Assembly (NCBI RefSeq): GCF_000143535.2
Contig: NC_037313.1
Location: forward strand, 875,501-939,500
Reading direction: 5' to 3'
Source of the DNA: Botrytis cinerea B05.10
Taxonomy: Eukaryota > Ascomycota > Leotiomycetes > Helotiales > Sclerotiniaceae
Length of the DNA stretch: 64,000 nucleotides
The position numbers were made by a program, and so were the translations under genes. This document shows positions 23,492 to 35,029 of this stretch, one piece after another; the first letter of the stretch is position 1; every line of letters starts with the position of its first letter. Below the pieces are notes generated by a model. The model did no database searches. It was not told where the DNA came from and saw only the letters and a list, made by a program, of their open reading frames with translations.

Positions 23492-23947
23492 TATTTGATC
23501 TTTACTCTTTTATAAATGAGACATAGATTGTGATTGGGACTGGGAGGTGAAAGGGGTCGAATTGGCGGACATGGCATTGCAGACATGGAGTTACGTTTTT
23601 TTTTGAAAGATTTTTCGAAATAGGATAGCAAATCACAATTTTGAATTCATACATTCCACATTCTTGGACTACCTCGATCTACATTCTCATCGTTTGAATT
23701 CTCATTCCTCAGTTACACCATGATGCCACATTAACTTAAGAAAGCTCGTAAGGAATGCGAGAACCGAGGTTTCGTGTATTGGGTGTGCGTGTGTTTATAG
23801 GGGTAGTTATCCCCCTGAAGCCGGATTCCTTCTCTTTTTCCTTTCTGTTGACTCAAATTGCCGTGCCATTTACACCCGAATACCGCGCGCCAACTCAAGA
23901 TACCATTTCCACAAACCACGCTCATTCACCCAATCTCCCCAACCAAA

Positions 23948-24745
23948 ATGCATCTCCCAATCCTCACTCTCACCCTCACCCTCCTCCTCAACCACCTCAA
24001 CCTCAGCGCCGCCATCGCCGTCCCAGCCCCCAACCCCAACTCAGCTCTCGAAGCTAAAGATCTTATCCCGAATACAGTTCTACGCCAGGTGGTTCCGCGT
24101 CAGGGCATTCCGCTCCCGGAACCGCTGGAGGATATTGATCCCCCGAGAGATGATGGGTTGGTTCCCTTTGCGGGAGGGGGACCGGTCGTGGGAAAGTGGG
24201 TTAAGCCGACTTTTACGCCCGGGCCAGAGGATAACGTGCCGCCGTTTAGTAATAGTGTGGTGAGTTTGTGGGGTTTCTTTGGGGTGTTTATTGTGTTTTC
24301 TTGTGTTATTTTTTGCTGATGGGTGGAGCGGAAGGGAACTGGATGATAGTTCTTATCTTATGTATTGATTCTTTTCCGCTGACTTGTCTGCGTGTTTTAA
24401 GGACTTGAAGAAGAAGCGCGATCTGGGACACACAAAATCAAACGTGTGTTTTTCCCTTCTCTCCTTTTCCTATCTCTCTCTTCACCACGTCATTGCTTCT
24501 CTCTCGCATTTTCATCGCTTCCTCAAAACACAGACTGATATTTTAACTCGTAGGCGTTCTGTCCTTACCCCGGTACAGCATACTGCTGCAATCCTAACCC
24601 AGGAACCGGAGGCACACTCTGCAAATGGAATGGTGATGGTCATTTGGCGGGCTGTGAGTTGATTACTGGCGGGGAGAGTGTTTGTTGTAGTACGCTTGGG
24701 TGTAAGGGTATGAGTGGTTTGAGGGAACCGATTACTACGGTTTAG
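23948..24745 (+). CDS. Small secreted 8-cysteine protein
   Basis: Proposed exons 23948-24259, 24402-24443 and 24554-24745; all junctions are phase 0; 181 residues. A strong signal peptide (LPILTLTLTLLLNHLNLSAA) precedes a Pro-rich, Arg-containing propeptide-like region with PRQ and a single Trp. All eight cysteines are in the last exon, spaced C-x7-CC-x10-C-x10-C-x9-CC-x4-C, ending at TAG 24743-24745. The middle 14-codon exon is uncertain; skipping it gives one 294-nt intron and the same frame. The order C-CC-C-C-CC-C recalls hydrophobins, but spacing and hydrophobicity do not match either class. A secreted structural or effector-like role is inferred. The gene looked like two unrelated frames until the splice sites were joined. 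Confidence 0.6.
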
Positions 24746-25594
24746 GTTGCGGTGGGATGGGGGTTAGGGGAGAAAGGAGTGGATTGGAAGATGAAGAGAG
24801 GGTGTTGGGGATGGAGGTGCAAGATCGATGGTCATGGTGTGGGGTTGGGATCAAGGAGGCACGATGTATCTTGGTGCGCTGGAAGTGTATGAGTTTGCCT
24901 CTTGGGACGATGGTTAGGGTTGAGGATCTAAATTGAAAGGTCACGTCATGTTGTTATTTTCTCTCTTTAAAAAGTTCTGTGGTTTGGAGATTGGGATTTC
25001 GGTGTGCACCGTTAAACAACTCGCAATCTTTTCGTTGGAATGAAACTTTTGGACAGTGAACTTTGTTTGCTGCTTTGAATTGTGAGCTAGTGATTGATCT
25101 TGTGATACCCTCTATTGGTATTGGTGTGGGAAGTAAAGCTCGTAGAATCATATTATTGACTCTAGAAGTCTAGACACATTTCTGTGGCCGTTGCAATTTG
25201 TCAATAATATATGCCTTGTAACTGACTCCACTTGTAGGAGGCGGCGCCTGTCTTTGTGTTCTTTCCACAAATGCCTTTGTACTGAAACTAAGACTATGTC
25301 AGAAATATTACTAAATCAATTTTTTTCAGATACTAGTATGTTAACCTATGACCTGTAGTAAACACCTCAGAATGTTTAAATGCATGCGAGTATTTCGGTT
25401 AATAGTTTTGATAACTGGAATTAATTCAAATAACGAATGCATCTTGAAATCTAGACTTGATTTAAACAATCGAAGGTGGGCCATGTAGTGGGAGTAACAT
25501 GTAGCGGGAGGACCAGGCAGCTGGAGAGCCAACCAGGTAATGGAAATGGAATACTGAAACCTTCTTGATCTATATCATACCCATGTCGATCTCA
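24746..25594. other. Intergenic, no gene seen
   Basis: Flank of the 8-cysteine protein gene and of the decayed locus that follows. Only short frames occur. Confidence 0.45.
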
Positions 25595-25933
25595 TTAGAC
25601 TCTGCTATCCTTATACAACTTCCTTGCATGTTGAACCACCATGGCACAAAATCTATATCTTTCTTGACGACTCCATTCCTCCGAGAACATCTCTGCATCA
25701 ACTTCGCCATCGTAAATTCGGATAGCGTTATGCAAGGCGATGATTCCAAAACCATCGAAATCCAGCTGTCGCATGGAGTTCATTCTTTGGACTGAAAACT
25801 TTACCGTCTTGGGGTCGTCTCCTGCCATAAAAACTTCGGTCAACCATTTCTGGAAATCCAAATTCGGAGTGTGGTCGTTGTTGAAACTATCACAAATTTT
25901 GATTGTTATCTGGACTTTTGCTTTCCGTCCCAA

Positions 25934-26126
25934 GGTATCCGGTAGTCTGGACTGCAGTCCAACAATGAAAGGTTTTGAATGTTCAAAAGCAATCAGAAAT
26001 CTGAAAATGGTTCAACGTTTTAATCAAATTCAATATCTCAAATGATTTGAATATTTATTAGTTGGTTTGTAGATTCGGAGATTTGATAATCTTTATCGTT
26101 GGACTAAAGTCCGGACTACTAGATAC
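25934..26126 (+). mobile_element. MITE-like element, copy B
   Basis: About 193 bp with well preserved inverted ends: left GGTATCCGGTAGTCTGGACT and right AGTCCGGACTACTAGATAC. It contains the shared core ATATCTCAAATGATTTGAAT. It is the reference orientation for the family and abuts the open frame ending at 25933. Confidence 0.85.
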
Positions 26127-27285
26127 TCTGCTTGGTCCAACCGGCTTGGTGATCTGCGCAAGTTGTGTGGTCCGATGATGTGCAAACGCTTAACACAAAG
26201 TATCCTACATCTCAAATGTCAGTGGGATCTCTTTAAAATCAAGTCAGAACGTGGAGAGTGATGAAAACATACCGATTAAAGTATACACCAAGGCCTTTGA
26301 TGGAATTTATACACATCGTACGGAGATTTTGCTGAACCTCCCTTGGCTTACTGTTGAACGTCTCGAGGCTGCTTGATCTTAACAAATATAAATCCTTCGG
26401 CTTCTTGTCATTATGTAAATACATCAACGATGGTATCTGAGAGCCATGTGCCCTCGGTAAGTTGTTGTAAATCTTCTAAGAGTATAGTCAAACTAGATTG
26501 GATGATGCGAGCTTGTAGAGAGTAGATAAAGTTCCAGGGAATCATTCAAAGAGTTCTTGCATTTGATCATTGCTACTGCTGTCCTGTTTGTCCCGGCAAT
26601 CTTCAGAATCTTCCGGGTGCAAATCTTCGAGATCTAATTCCTGCATCAACGCTCCAATGTCGGGATTCTTTGATAATACTTCAAAGCGAGGCTCGAAGAC
26701 TTTGGCTAAGATTAACAAATTCTTCGCGAAAGCGCTGTGTGATGAGTGTATCAAGGTACATAGTACACTCAGCCGAGCGACAGATCATTTCTTTAATCTA
26801 GTCTTCTTTGCCCCCTTCTTGATCTTGGGTAGAAAGAATGGATAGAGGAACAGCATTCCTTTACCGAAGAACTCGACCAGTTGAGCAGTATTACTACCGA
26901 GCCTCTTTTGCTTGCGGCAATTATCAAGAAACTTTTTCTATGATAAGCCAGTGCTAATTCTCAGAATTATTGAAATCCAAGTGATGATGATACTTACCAA
27001 GTCTTCTGCAAGTGGCCAGGTTTCCTTCTTGCCTTAAGAAGTTCATCTTAGCTTACTTCTCAAAATACACGTTTTTTCGCATGCCAATCGGATTTCCTTG
27101 TCTAAGAATCTTTGAGGTTGGATCCGCCGATATGCCAGCTTCCCCGACCAAGATGTGTAACTCAAAGCCACATCTAAGTTGTGCAATCTGCGCACCGATT
27201 TTATTCTTCTTTGCAAAAGTAGAAATTTGGCTGATCGTGATTAGTTTCTGGAAGTGCTCCAGTGGAAGATCACTATCTTGAACAG

Positions 27286-27458
27286 AGTATCCAATAGTCC
27301 AACAATATAAGGGTTTGAATGTCCAAAAGCAATTAGAAATCTGGAATTAGTTCAATGTTCCAATTGAGTTCAATATCTCAAATGATTTGAATATTCTAAT
27401 TGGCTCAGGGATTCGATGATCGTCATTGTTGAAGTGCAGTTTGGACTATTGAACACCC
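27286..27458 (+). mobile_element. MITE-like element, copy C
   Basis: About 173 bp, the same orientation as copy B, with a deletion of roughly 12 bp in the left end that removed the GGACTGCA part. The right end reads GCAGTTTGGACTATTGAACA. The internal core is identical in order to copy B. It lies inside the decayed minus-strand gene. Confidence 0.8.
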
Positions 27459-28143
27459 TGAGATTCTCGGAGATAAGGCATCATTGTATCAACTTCTTGA
27501 GGTACGGATTGCAGTGTCTCTTCCTTGAATTGGAATCAGAAAACTCTGATGGGATCAATCAGTCGTATTCCTCCCTAGCTTCGGTCCAACAAAGTCAGGA
27601 ATAGAGATTCATCGTTAATAACACGGTCAGAGTATTTGCAGACTCTAAAGATAGCCACACGAGAGCGAATGGAAAGGTCATGGCCTTGTTGCTCCCATTC
27701 AAATTCCAACTTCGAATTTGTTTTATCAGATGTCTCACCCGTGAGGCCGATTTCCTCGCGTAAATTCTTCTTTTCTGAAACTATTGGTTGTGACTTTAGA
27801 GGCGATGGCTCCAAGGCAATTTCCTGTTTGGCCTGCGTTATTGGGGAGGATGGACTTGAGATATTATCCCTAGTTTCACGATGATGGCTCGTCGTTTGAA
27901 GCATCTCTATAGGCATCCTGGTATTCGTCGCTCAAAATGCATTCGGGACCTTCTTCCTCTCCTGGGCGAATTAGTTCCGCAAATAAAGTTTGCAGCAGCT
28001 GCTCTGCCTGAGCAAGCATGTTCTTTAACACCTCATATTTTGTTATCGATATTAAAATTGCAGTCTAAAGAGAGGCTGTTGCAAAGCTCTCATTCAGAGT
28101 TTGACGGATAGCTTAGTGCTGTCAGATGAGGAGGTAGGTTTTT

Positions 28144-28224
28144 TAGAGTTGTAGAGTTGTAGAGTTGTAGAGTTCTAGAGTTGTAGAGTTCTAGAGTTGT
28201 AGAGTTCTAGAGTTGTAGAGTTCT
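28144..28224. repeat. 9-bp minisatellite
   Basis: About nine tandem copies of TAGAGTTGT, alternating with the variant TAGAGTTCT. It lies just upstream (minus strand) of the decayed gene. Confidence 0.9.
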
Positions 28225-29751
28225 TGTGATAGCAGTAGAATTGCTTCAAATTGGAAAGGTGAACTCAAAGGCTGAATTTCGATCAATTCTCACGGATGAT
28301 TAGGAAGGAAGGGAGGGAGAGAGGGAGTAACCGAATCAAAAGCTCCATTTGGCAAGCTGTGATAGAGACGACAGCACACACATGATACATAATACATAAT
28401 TTCCTCAAACCCTCCCAGTACAAATCATGAATCATGACTTGCCGCAGATGCTAGGTTTCGGTGAATGAGATAAGGGGTAACCAGTAAGAGTGGAAGAAGA
28501 CAGCGACGTACAGCACAACACATGTACTCAGGAGGAACAAACTGGGAGAGATGTGGATGAACATAAAAGCCCAGATACTATGCAAGAGCTTCATACTAGA
28601 GGATTAAGATAGGCATGTCCCTGGCCCATTTGCGGACCACCACCACAGCATCGTGAAGACTTACTTCCTATATGTGTGAACGCAGTGAATAACTTCGATT
28701 CAATGGCTACTGTATTTAAGCCCTAAGCGAACACAAAAGAGACTAGCTCTTTCTAATGAACCTTATATAAGATCTACTATCCCCTTAACATAGCTAGCTC
28801 TTTAAACAGAATACAATTAGATATACAGAACCCACACACTCGTGAGTACTACATCTTCCATATCCCTCTCATACAAACAGATACACAGGAGCACGTAAAT
28901 CAAGCCACAGAAGATATCGTCAGTCTAAAGAGAGTGAAAATTTCCACAGGAAATGGATACCATGCCTACACGCATAGCAAGCCGGTCGGTATCTCAAGAA
29001 ATTACATTACTCAATCGAATACATAAAAGGAAGAAAAATAGTGCATTCCAAAGTTTAAAAACTATTCTTGTAAATGCAATGAGAAATATTCTATCAGGCC
29101 ATAAATTGATCTGGGTATCAACTGAGTTGGACGGAACATCTAACGAACCAAATTCATGAGCTGAGTAAAGTTTGCATACCCCCACACCAATATTTCAGTC
29201 GTCAAAGAGAAGAGAAATTATAAGGTCTAACCATTTACAAAGATCCAGATTGGTATACCGCTACCCATAGGAAATTTCCTATCTTCCCACTGTACCAGTT
29301 TATCCTTATTATTGATAGTCTTTTTGCCAACTGTGTCGCAGATATTTCCTTCGCAGCATGCATAGATATATCAGTCATCAAAAGAGGTAGTTCCACCGCG
29401 GTCGAAACTCCATGGCCGAAGTACCTCTTCGCACTATCTAATCACTTTTTTGAATGATCCCAAATATTCATATGTAGTATGAAGCCTTGCTATTAACCAC
29501 TAGAGACACCGTAATCAATATTGTGCTTTATGCTAAGATGATTACCAGCACTACTAGTATCCCATCCATCGATGCATCATTATTGAGAATATCCCATTCT
29601 CGCAGCTGGCTTGAAGAGTTCTGCCTCATGATTTTGAAACCATCAACGGTCAAAAATTGTTGTAAAAATATCGATTTCGTAAACTCTAACTAATCCAAAA
29701 TTCAAGATACACAAAGCCGCGGTAATCCCCGCCCTTCTCTCCAATCAGATC
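28225..29751. other. Gene-poor stretch
   Basis: About 1.5 kb without a convincing gene. An imperfect inverted repeat (AAGAGGTAGTT ... AAGTACCTCTT) lies at about 29383-29430. The motif CTAGCTCTTT occurs twice near 28742-28802. Confidence 0.4.
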
Positions 29752-31973
29752 TCAATCATCAGCGCCACCATCATCACCTCTCCCTGTCAAGCCCCCCACC
29801 AATCCTAACATTCTTCTTCCCAAAAGATCATCCTCACTAGCCAAACTGACCATACTTTTCTGTCTTTTGAGTCCTCCTCTTAACCTCGTTCTTCCTCTCT
29901 CCCCACTCCCAATTTCTTCTCTCAAGAGCTTTTCCTTTCTTCTCCTCTCGCCGTTCCCATTCACATCCCCTGGTCCTTTGCCCTTTCCACTGATACTCAT
30001 TCGCATTTCCAGCCCCATATCTTCATCCCCAGAACTTTCTGTTCTAGTCCTCCTATGATGTCTCTCATTTCCATTTGCTTTTGCAAGCTCTCTCTGTTCT
30101 GACTCACTGAAAATCTCTTGCATCCATTTTCCGCACTGAAAAATATATTTCCAACCTTCAGGGAAGATTCCGACGAATTGTAAGAACCCGTGACTGATAC
30201 CCGGAATTAACATAACTTCTGCAGCATCTTCTCCTTGACAGCGTCTTAATCTTCCTGCAAAGATGACAGTGTCGTCTACTAATGGATCTCGTTCACCAGT
30301 GATAAAGTAGGTTTTTGGGAATTGAGCTAGTAATGAATCAGGTGCTAGAATTGGAGATAGAAGATAATCTGTTGAAAAGTCAGGGCGGTTGTGAGGGCCT
30401 ATGTAGAGAATTATCATGGCACGCATCATTTCTGGAGTAAGAATACGATCGTTAAAGTACGATATCATAGATGACATGGCAAGGCGAGTGCGTAGAGGTG
30501 CTGGATGATGGGACGTTGACGGAGTCAATGGATCAATATTTGCCGGAGTTCTCGTCAAAGACGGGGAAAGAATTGTAGGAGCAGCAGTGCTATATTGAGG
30601 AGAGGGTAGCGAAATTTTAGAAGGTTTTCGAGGAGAAAGCTCTGTGGTTTCTTCCCTGCTAACAGGTGGCGAGGGCAACTTCATTGGACTTTCATCCTCA
30701 TCTTCACTTTGATGGGGTGTTCCTGCCGCCAAAGTATATTGCATACTTTTCCTTTGAATAATCCCCTTATTCGTCTTCCTATATTTCTTCTCTTTAATCA
30801 AACTCATCTGTTCATCACTCATCCAATTTCCAATGTTCATGTCCAACCCAGGATAAATGAGAACTAAACCATCTGGAATAGGAAGTGTTCCTTGTCCCAT
30901 GAATTGTCGAGCATCTGTTTTTCCAGATTCAATAATCATCAGCGTGGTGCTAGCAGCTAGATTTCCACCAGCGCTATCTCCGGTAATGACAACCTTTGGT
31001 ATTGTATCTCCGGATAATCCCACACAACGACCTCGACTCGCGATTATTGTACTGTAGACATCGTAACATTCGTTCAGTGCATAAGGATATGGAAACTCTG
31101 GAGCTTTCTTATAATCCAAACTCAACACTGGCAGTCCAGTCTTCCCTGCCCATGCGAATAATTTGTCATCATTCGTTCTTGGATCCATTGCCACAAATCC
31201 TCCACCAGGGATATCCAAAACGATCTTTGTATGGGCTTTCAAAGCTGATAGTGGCCCATCGAAGAACAGCCATCCATTGACTGGGTCTTTGTAATCACTG
31301 CTCGATGGTCTCGGTATTCGGATCGCCCTAGGTGGATATCTCATGAATCTTGGTCGTAACAGATTCGACAAAAATCCCAGGTACGGAGTGGTTCCTTTAT
31401 TCCAGCTAACTCTCAAATGGTCCACGGTCAGCATCCCTCTGACCTTTCTCACTTTTTCGTCCGCTTGCTCTGCAGCAATCAAATAATAAAACGTGAATAT
31501 GACACCAGCAAAATCACGAATCCACTTCCGCCTTATACGCATGGCACTCCAAAACCCCGCATCCAAAGCTGTGGTGACCCATGTTGCTCGAAAGTATGAT
31601 CTCGTGTACAGGTTTGCCAAGGGCTCCGGACATTCTAGGCCAACGAGTTTTCCCAAGTTTCGTGCAATGTAAAGGTAGAGGAGGGTTATGACAAGAGTTT
31701 GCCATGGTGTCAGGTATTTTTCGAGTAGACGGGATAGTTTTCTAAGTTTTGGCGGACCATCTCTGTTCCCTCTGTAAATTGGGATGTTTAGTGAACGATA
31801 TAATAAAAGGGTGGCGCAGGAATGTTACTTGAAGAGGTAGAACGACCAGAAAGAAACCACCGCCAAAACTTGTATCTTACGAAACTTTACAGAAGGTCGC
31901 CCTAGAACATGATCTACCCACTTCGTCAGTGATGGAACAAAGTATGCTGTCGATGGTAGAACATACCTATCAT
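29752..31973 (-). CDS. Membrane-anchored HSL-type lipase/esterase (alpha/beta hydrolase)
   Basis: Three exons on the minus strand: 31967-31973 (7 nt, ATGATAG), 31829-31913 and 29752-31771; introns of 53 and 57 nt; 703 residues. The large exon alone starts without an ATG; only this join supplies one, and it adds two hydrophobic segments (VLAVVSFWSFYLF and TLVITLLYLYIA) typical of membrane-anchored fungal lipases. The hydrolase core has an oxyanion motif IPGGGF at about 218-223, the nucleophile in GDSAGG (Ser297), and candidate Asp526 (GERDPLVDD) and His558 (GISHGF). A disordered Ser/Pro-rich insert (about 385-460) separates strands of the core, and the tail is basic. It should hydrolyse carboxylic esters such as acylglycerols or sterol esters. 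Confidence 0.82.
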
Positions 31974-32725
31974 ATTGATTAAAGTTGTATGTTGTTGTAC
32001 AAAAGAGAAGATGCCGAGTAAGAACAAAGAAGTGTTAATAACATGTGCGCGCTCCAAAAAGGTATTGGTCTCGCGGAGCTCAAAGGAGAATAGGAAATTA
32101 CAAGCACAAGACCGACAGGTGTGGAAAATGCATGTATGTGAAATGAAAGTAGTTTTGAAGTGAAATTGTTTCACTTGTTGGAGATGAAGACAGACGCAGA
32201 GAGTGGGAGAGGACTGTATTGACGGGCGAGGGCATGTAGTTGAGAACACTCCTCAAACCATAGCTTGTGGAAGGTCAAACAGAAGCATATGATCAACTCA
32301 AGTAGAAACAAGACCGAGGCTGGTACGATCCCCAGTCCAATGTCTCCAAAGTATAACGACGAACAGCGAATTGGAAGTCTCGGAATGTTTAACGTGAGAA
32401 TGAAATCGTGGGGATTGTGTGGAGAACATCATTATTATGTTTGTGTTTGGAGTGAAGTTGGGAGTGAGGTTTGGCATGTGATTATGTTGGTTGACTCAGC
32501 TTGGAGGCGCGTGCTGCAGATCCATGGTTGCATTGGCGCTAGCGGCCGCCCGATTTGATAATTGGATATCTTTGAAGTACGGGAAGCTCGCAGATACATT
32601 ACTCGAGTCCCATACCATACTTAGGTATTATTACTTGATGTCCAGTTTCAAGCATTGCTCTCTTTGCACACACACAGTTGTTTCGTACGAGAATGCACAT
32701 CGGATTCCACTTTTTGGCATTACTC
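31974..32725. other. Intergenic, no gene seen
   Basis: Flank between the lipase promoter and the 3' end of the AKR-RidA gene. Open frames here lack ATG starts or recognisable content. Confidence 0.45.
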
Positions 32726-34446
32726 CTATATCCTTACCACTTCACGGTAACCCAATTCAGCTTCCACTTCAATCTCTGCGAGAAATTCGTCCCCTATTAC
32801 CCCTGATACCACCAATGTATTTGACGGTCTGATTCCCACGCACTTAAACGCCCAACCATGTGCAAGACTAACCACTTCGACGTCCTCCTCATTTTGTAAG
32901 AATATTCTGGTTTGCACCACATCAGACAAGTCTCCCCCCAACGCTTTTATGGCACGCGCAACGATATCTAGGATTGCCACGGTCTGGCTGCGCGCACTTT
33001 TCCCACCTATCGCTGGAATACTTGAGACTGGAGAATTGGCTGTAGTCCCTGATACGCGAATAGTGTTGCCTGTTCTGACGGCTCGACAATAGCTCTGTTA
33101 GAGAATGTTAGCGATGTTTTTAATACACACGGGGTAAAAACATACTGCAATGGGCTCCCAGTAGCTGCCTGAAGAGTATTCGATGCGAGCTCCACTAGCG
33201 ATAGCTTTGGCGATCTTAACATCCTGATCTTGCTCTCCAAGGTGATCGCTAAGATCACCTTTTGCCGTGAGAAATGGCGGCCGTCGATATTCATCACCAC
33301 AATCTCCTGGTATATCTGAAAGGCCCTCCTGTGCTTTTGCTATCAAAGCCATGTCTTCTGCATCTAATGCGAAACTGAAAGCCTCAAGGTTGCTGGCTGT
33401 ATACTTATCCGAAGTACTTGATAGTCTAGATCCCACAATCACAGCGCTTACAGCAGGAAGGTCTAAAACATGTCTCGTTGCAACCGCAGAAATACCAACA
33501 CCGTGCTTCTTTGCAACTGTTGAAAGTGCTTGAAGCACAACTTGATATGATGACCATCCTCCAGCCGCCTTGATAAATCGAAGGTATTTTCTCAGACTCC
33601 AATTCAATTCCGTCTCATCCTTTGGTTCATCAACCCCAAGCCACTTTTCACTAAGGTAACCCCCGAGAAGTGTTCCATATGCTAGGATACCAACATCATG
33701 TTCAGTACATACTGATGCAAGTCGACCGCGAACATGACGACGATCAATAACGGAACAGGAAACTTGGTTGGTTGCGATTTTGAATCCCGTATTGATCAAA
33801 AGTTCGAGATGTGCGGCATCTGTGTTTGTCATTCCAATCATTCCAATTTTTCCTTGTTTTTGTAAAGTTCGCAAGTGCTCAAGATTTCGAATATAACTAT
33901 CATCCGTATAGTCCCACGCATGATCTATCGCGTGTTAGCATCCTCCGAAGTATTTCTTTTTTGACTTTCCTACATTGCATCAATTCAATTTTTTCTTGCT
34001 TCATCCTCTTCAATGCAAGATCCACAGCCTTTTCGGCATTCTCGAAACTGGTAACTCCGTTTTCTGGTGGACACCATTTTGTGAAAGCTATCATTTCCTT
34101 CGTCGATGATGAATTATGCTGACCCATGACAAGTTCTACCCGGGTCAGTAACCTAAGAATTAAGAATTCTGGAGACAAGCAAGACTCACCTGCGTCACCA
34201 TAATGATCGGCCATGTCGAAACAATCTAGTCCTGCTTCAATTCTTGCTTGATGGTTAGCGACCAAGTCAAAATCAGCCTTAATTTGGGGATTCTTACAAT
34301 GGTTCCATAGCCTTGGCCGCTGCTTCTACATCGACATTTTGGTCATGTCCTCCGGCTAGCTGCCATAATCCCGATATCATGCGGGGAATATTAAGAGAAC
34401 CACCGATTGTGGTCCGCTCGGGTTTACTTGATTTGTTATTCGCCAT
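32726..34446 (-). CDS. Aldo-keto reductase fused to RidA (YjgF/UK114) domain
   Basis: Five exons on the minus strand: 34298-34446, 34190-34242, 33974-34135, 33146-33924 and 32726-33094; introns of 49-55 nt; 503 residues. The N-terminal ~340 residues are an aldo-keto reductase barrel. The tetrad is visible as Asp59 and Tyr64 (CFDMADHYGDAE), Lys87 (AFTKW) and His123 (MQYHAWDY), each emerging across splice sites; GKIGMIGMTN and an NADP-site-like VIVGSRLSS follow. The last ~120 residues (exon 5) are a RidA-like domain (GNTIRVSGTTAN, FLQNEEDVE, AEIEVEAELGY). The residue aligning with the catalytic Arg of canonical RidA appears to be Asn in RPSNTLVV. RidA proteins hydrolyse reactive enamines/imines from amino-acid metabolism; AKRs reduce carbonyls with NADPH. 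It is divergent from an amino-acid permease. Confidence 0.88.
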
Positions 34447-35029
34447 GATTTTCAAATATCTCAGTAGAGCTTGAATATGACAATCAATTTTTTTTTTGTA
34501 AGTATTTGGGGATTCAATTAATATGTATGGATGCATGTTTATCACGCCTTTGGAAAGACATACATGTTCCCTCGGCAACCATACGATCACCAGCAAATAG
34601 GTATCCAATGCGATTCGGATCGAAAGACCCCTTGCGCCTTATCGGATGTCCTGCAGATTCAAGAAGCTTAAGTGCGACTATTCTATCTCCGCATCCGTTT
34701 CCGTATCCGTCTCCTTAGAACACCGAGATAAGATTTCACCTTATTGTCTTCCTCAATTGAGAACTATTAATCGAATTGAATAGGTAGTTGTGAGGAGGAA
34801 CCAATCGATAGTTATCTATGCAAAGGTCATGATAAGAAGTGGCGCTAAAGGCTGTGGAGTCCCTGCAAAAATGGGGTTTGTGGGTGAACTCGCCCTTGAT
34901 TGTGTGCGGCACCGCAAATGCAACATTTCCAATTGATACGTATATAATGAGGGGTAAAAACGGAGGTGGGAAATGTCACATTTGTTGTTGAGTAACATTC
35001 ATATTTATTTCCTGATTTCTTGATACAAC
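34447..35029. promoter_or_regulatory. Divergent promoter with GATA-type sites
   Basis: The 583 bp between the start codons of the AKR-RidA gene and the permease hold four HGATAR motifs, the recognition sequence of AreA/NIT2 nitrogen regulators: 34639-34644 (minus), 34726-34731 (plus), 34812-34817 (minus) and 34830-34835 (plus). Roughly two would be expected by chance in DNA of this length, so the excess is modest. Confidence 0.4.

Larger units (their letters stand above)
25595..28080 (-). pseudogene. Decayed multi-segment gene of unknown family, carrying MITEs
   Basis: Protein-like segments on the minus strand appear in succession but are broken by stops and frame changes. They lie at 28080-27920 (AELIRPGEEEGPE...), 27916-27575, 27279-27048, 26990-26790 (spliceable: ETWPLAEDL|KKFLDNCRKQ), 26754-26542, 26427-26260 and 25933-25595. 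MITE copy C lies between the second and third, and copy B abuts the last. One or two joins look like real introns (GTAAGT near 26995, GTATGT near 26272), but the reading frame after the latter closes quickly. I recognise no domain. The simplest reading is a former multi-exon gene that has been mutated; several unrelated short frames is the alternative. Confidence 0.4.

Noticed and set aside
24554..24745. Calling the 8-cysteine protein a hydrophobin
   Set aside because: Cysteine order matches, but spacing and loop hydrophobicity do not fit class I or II.
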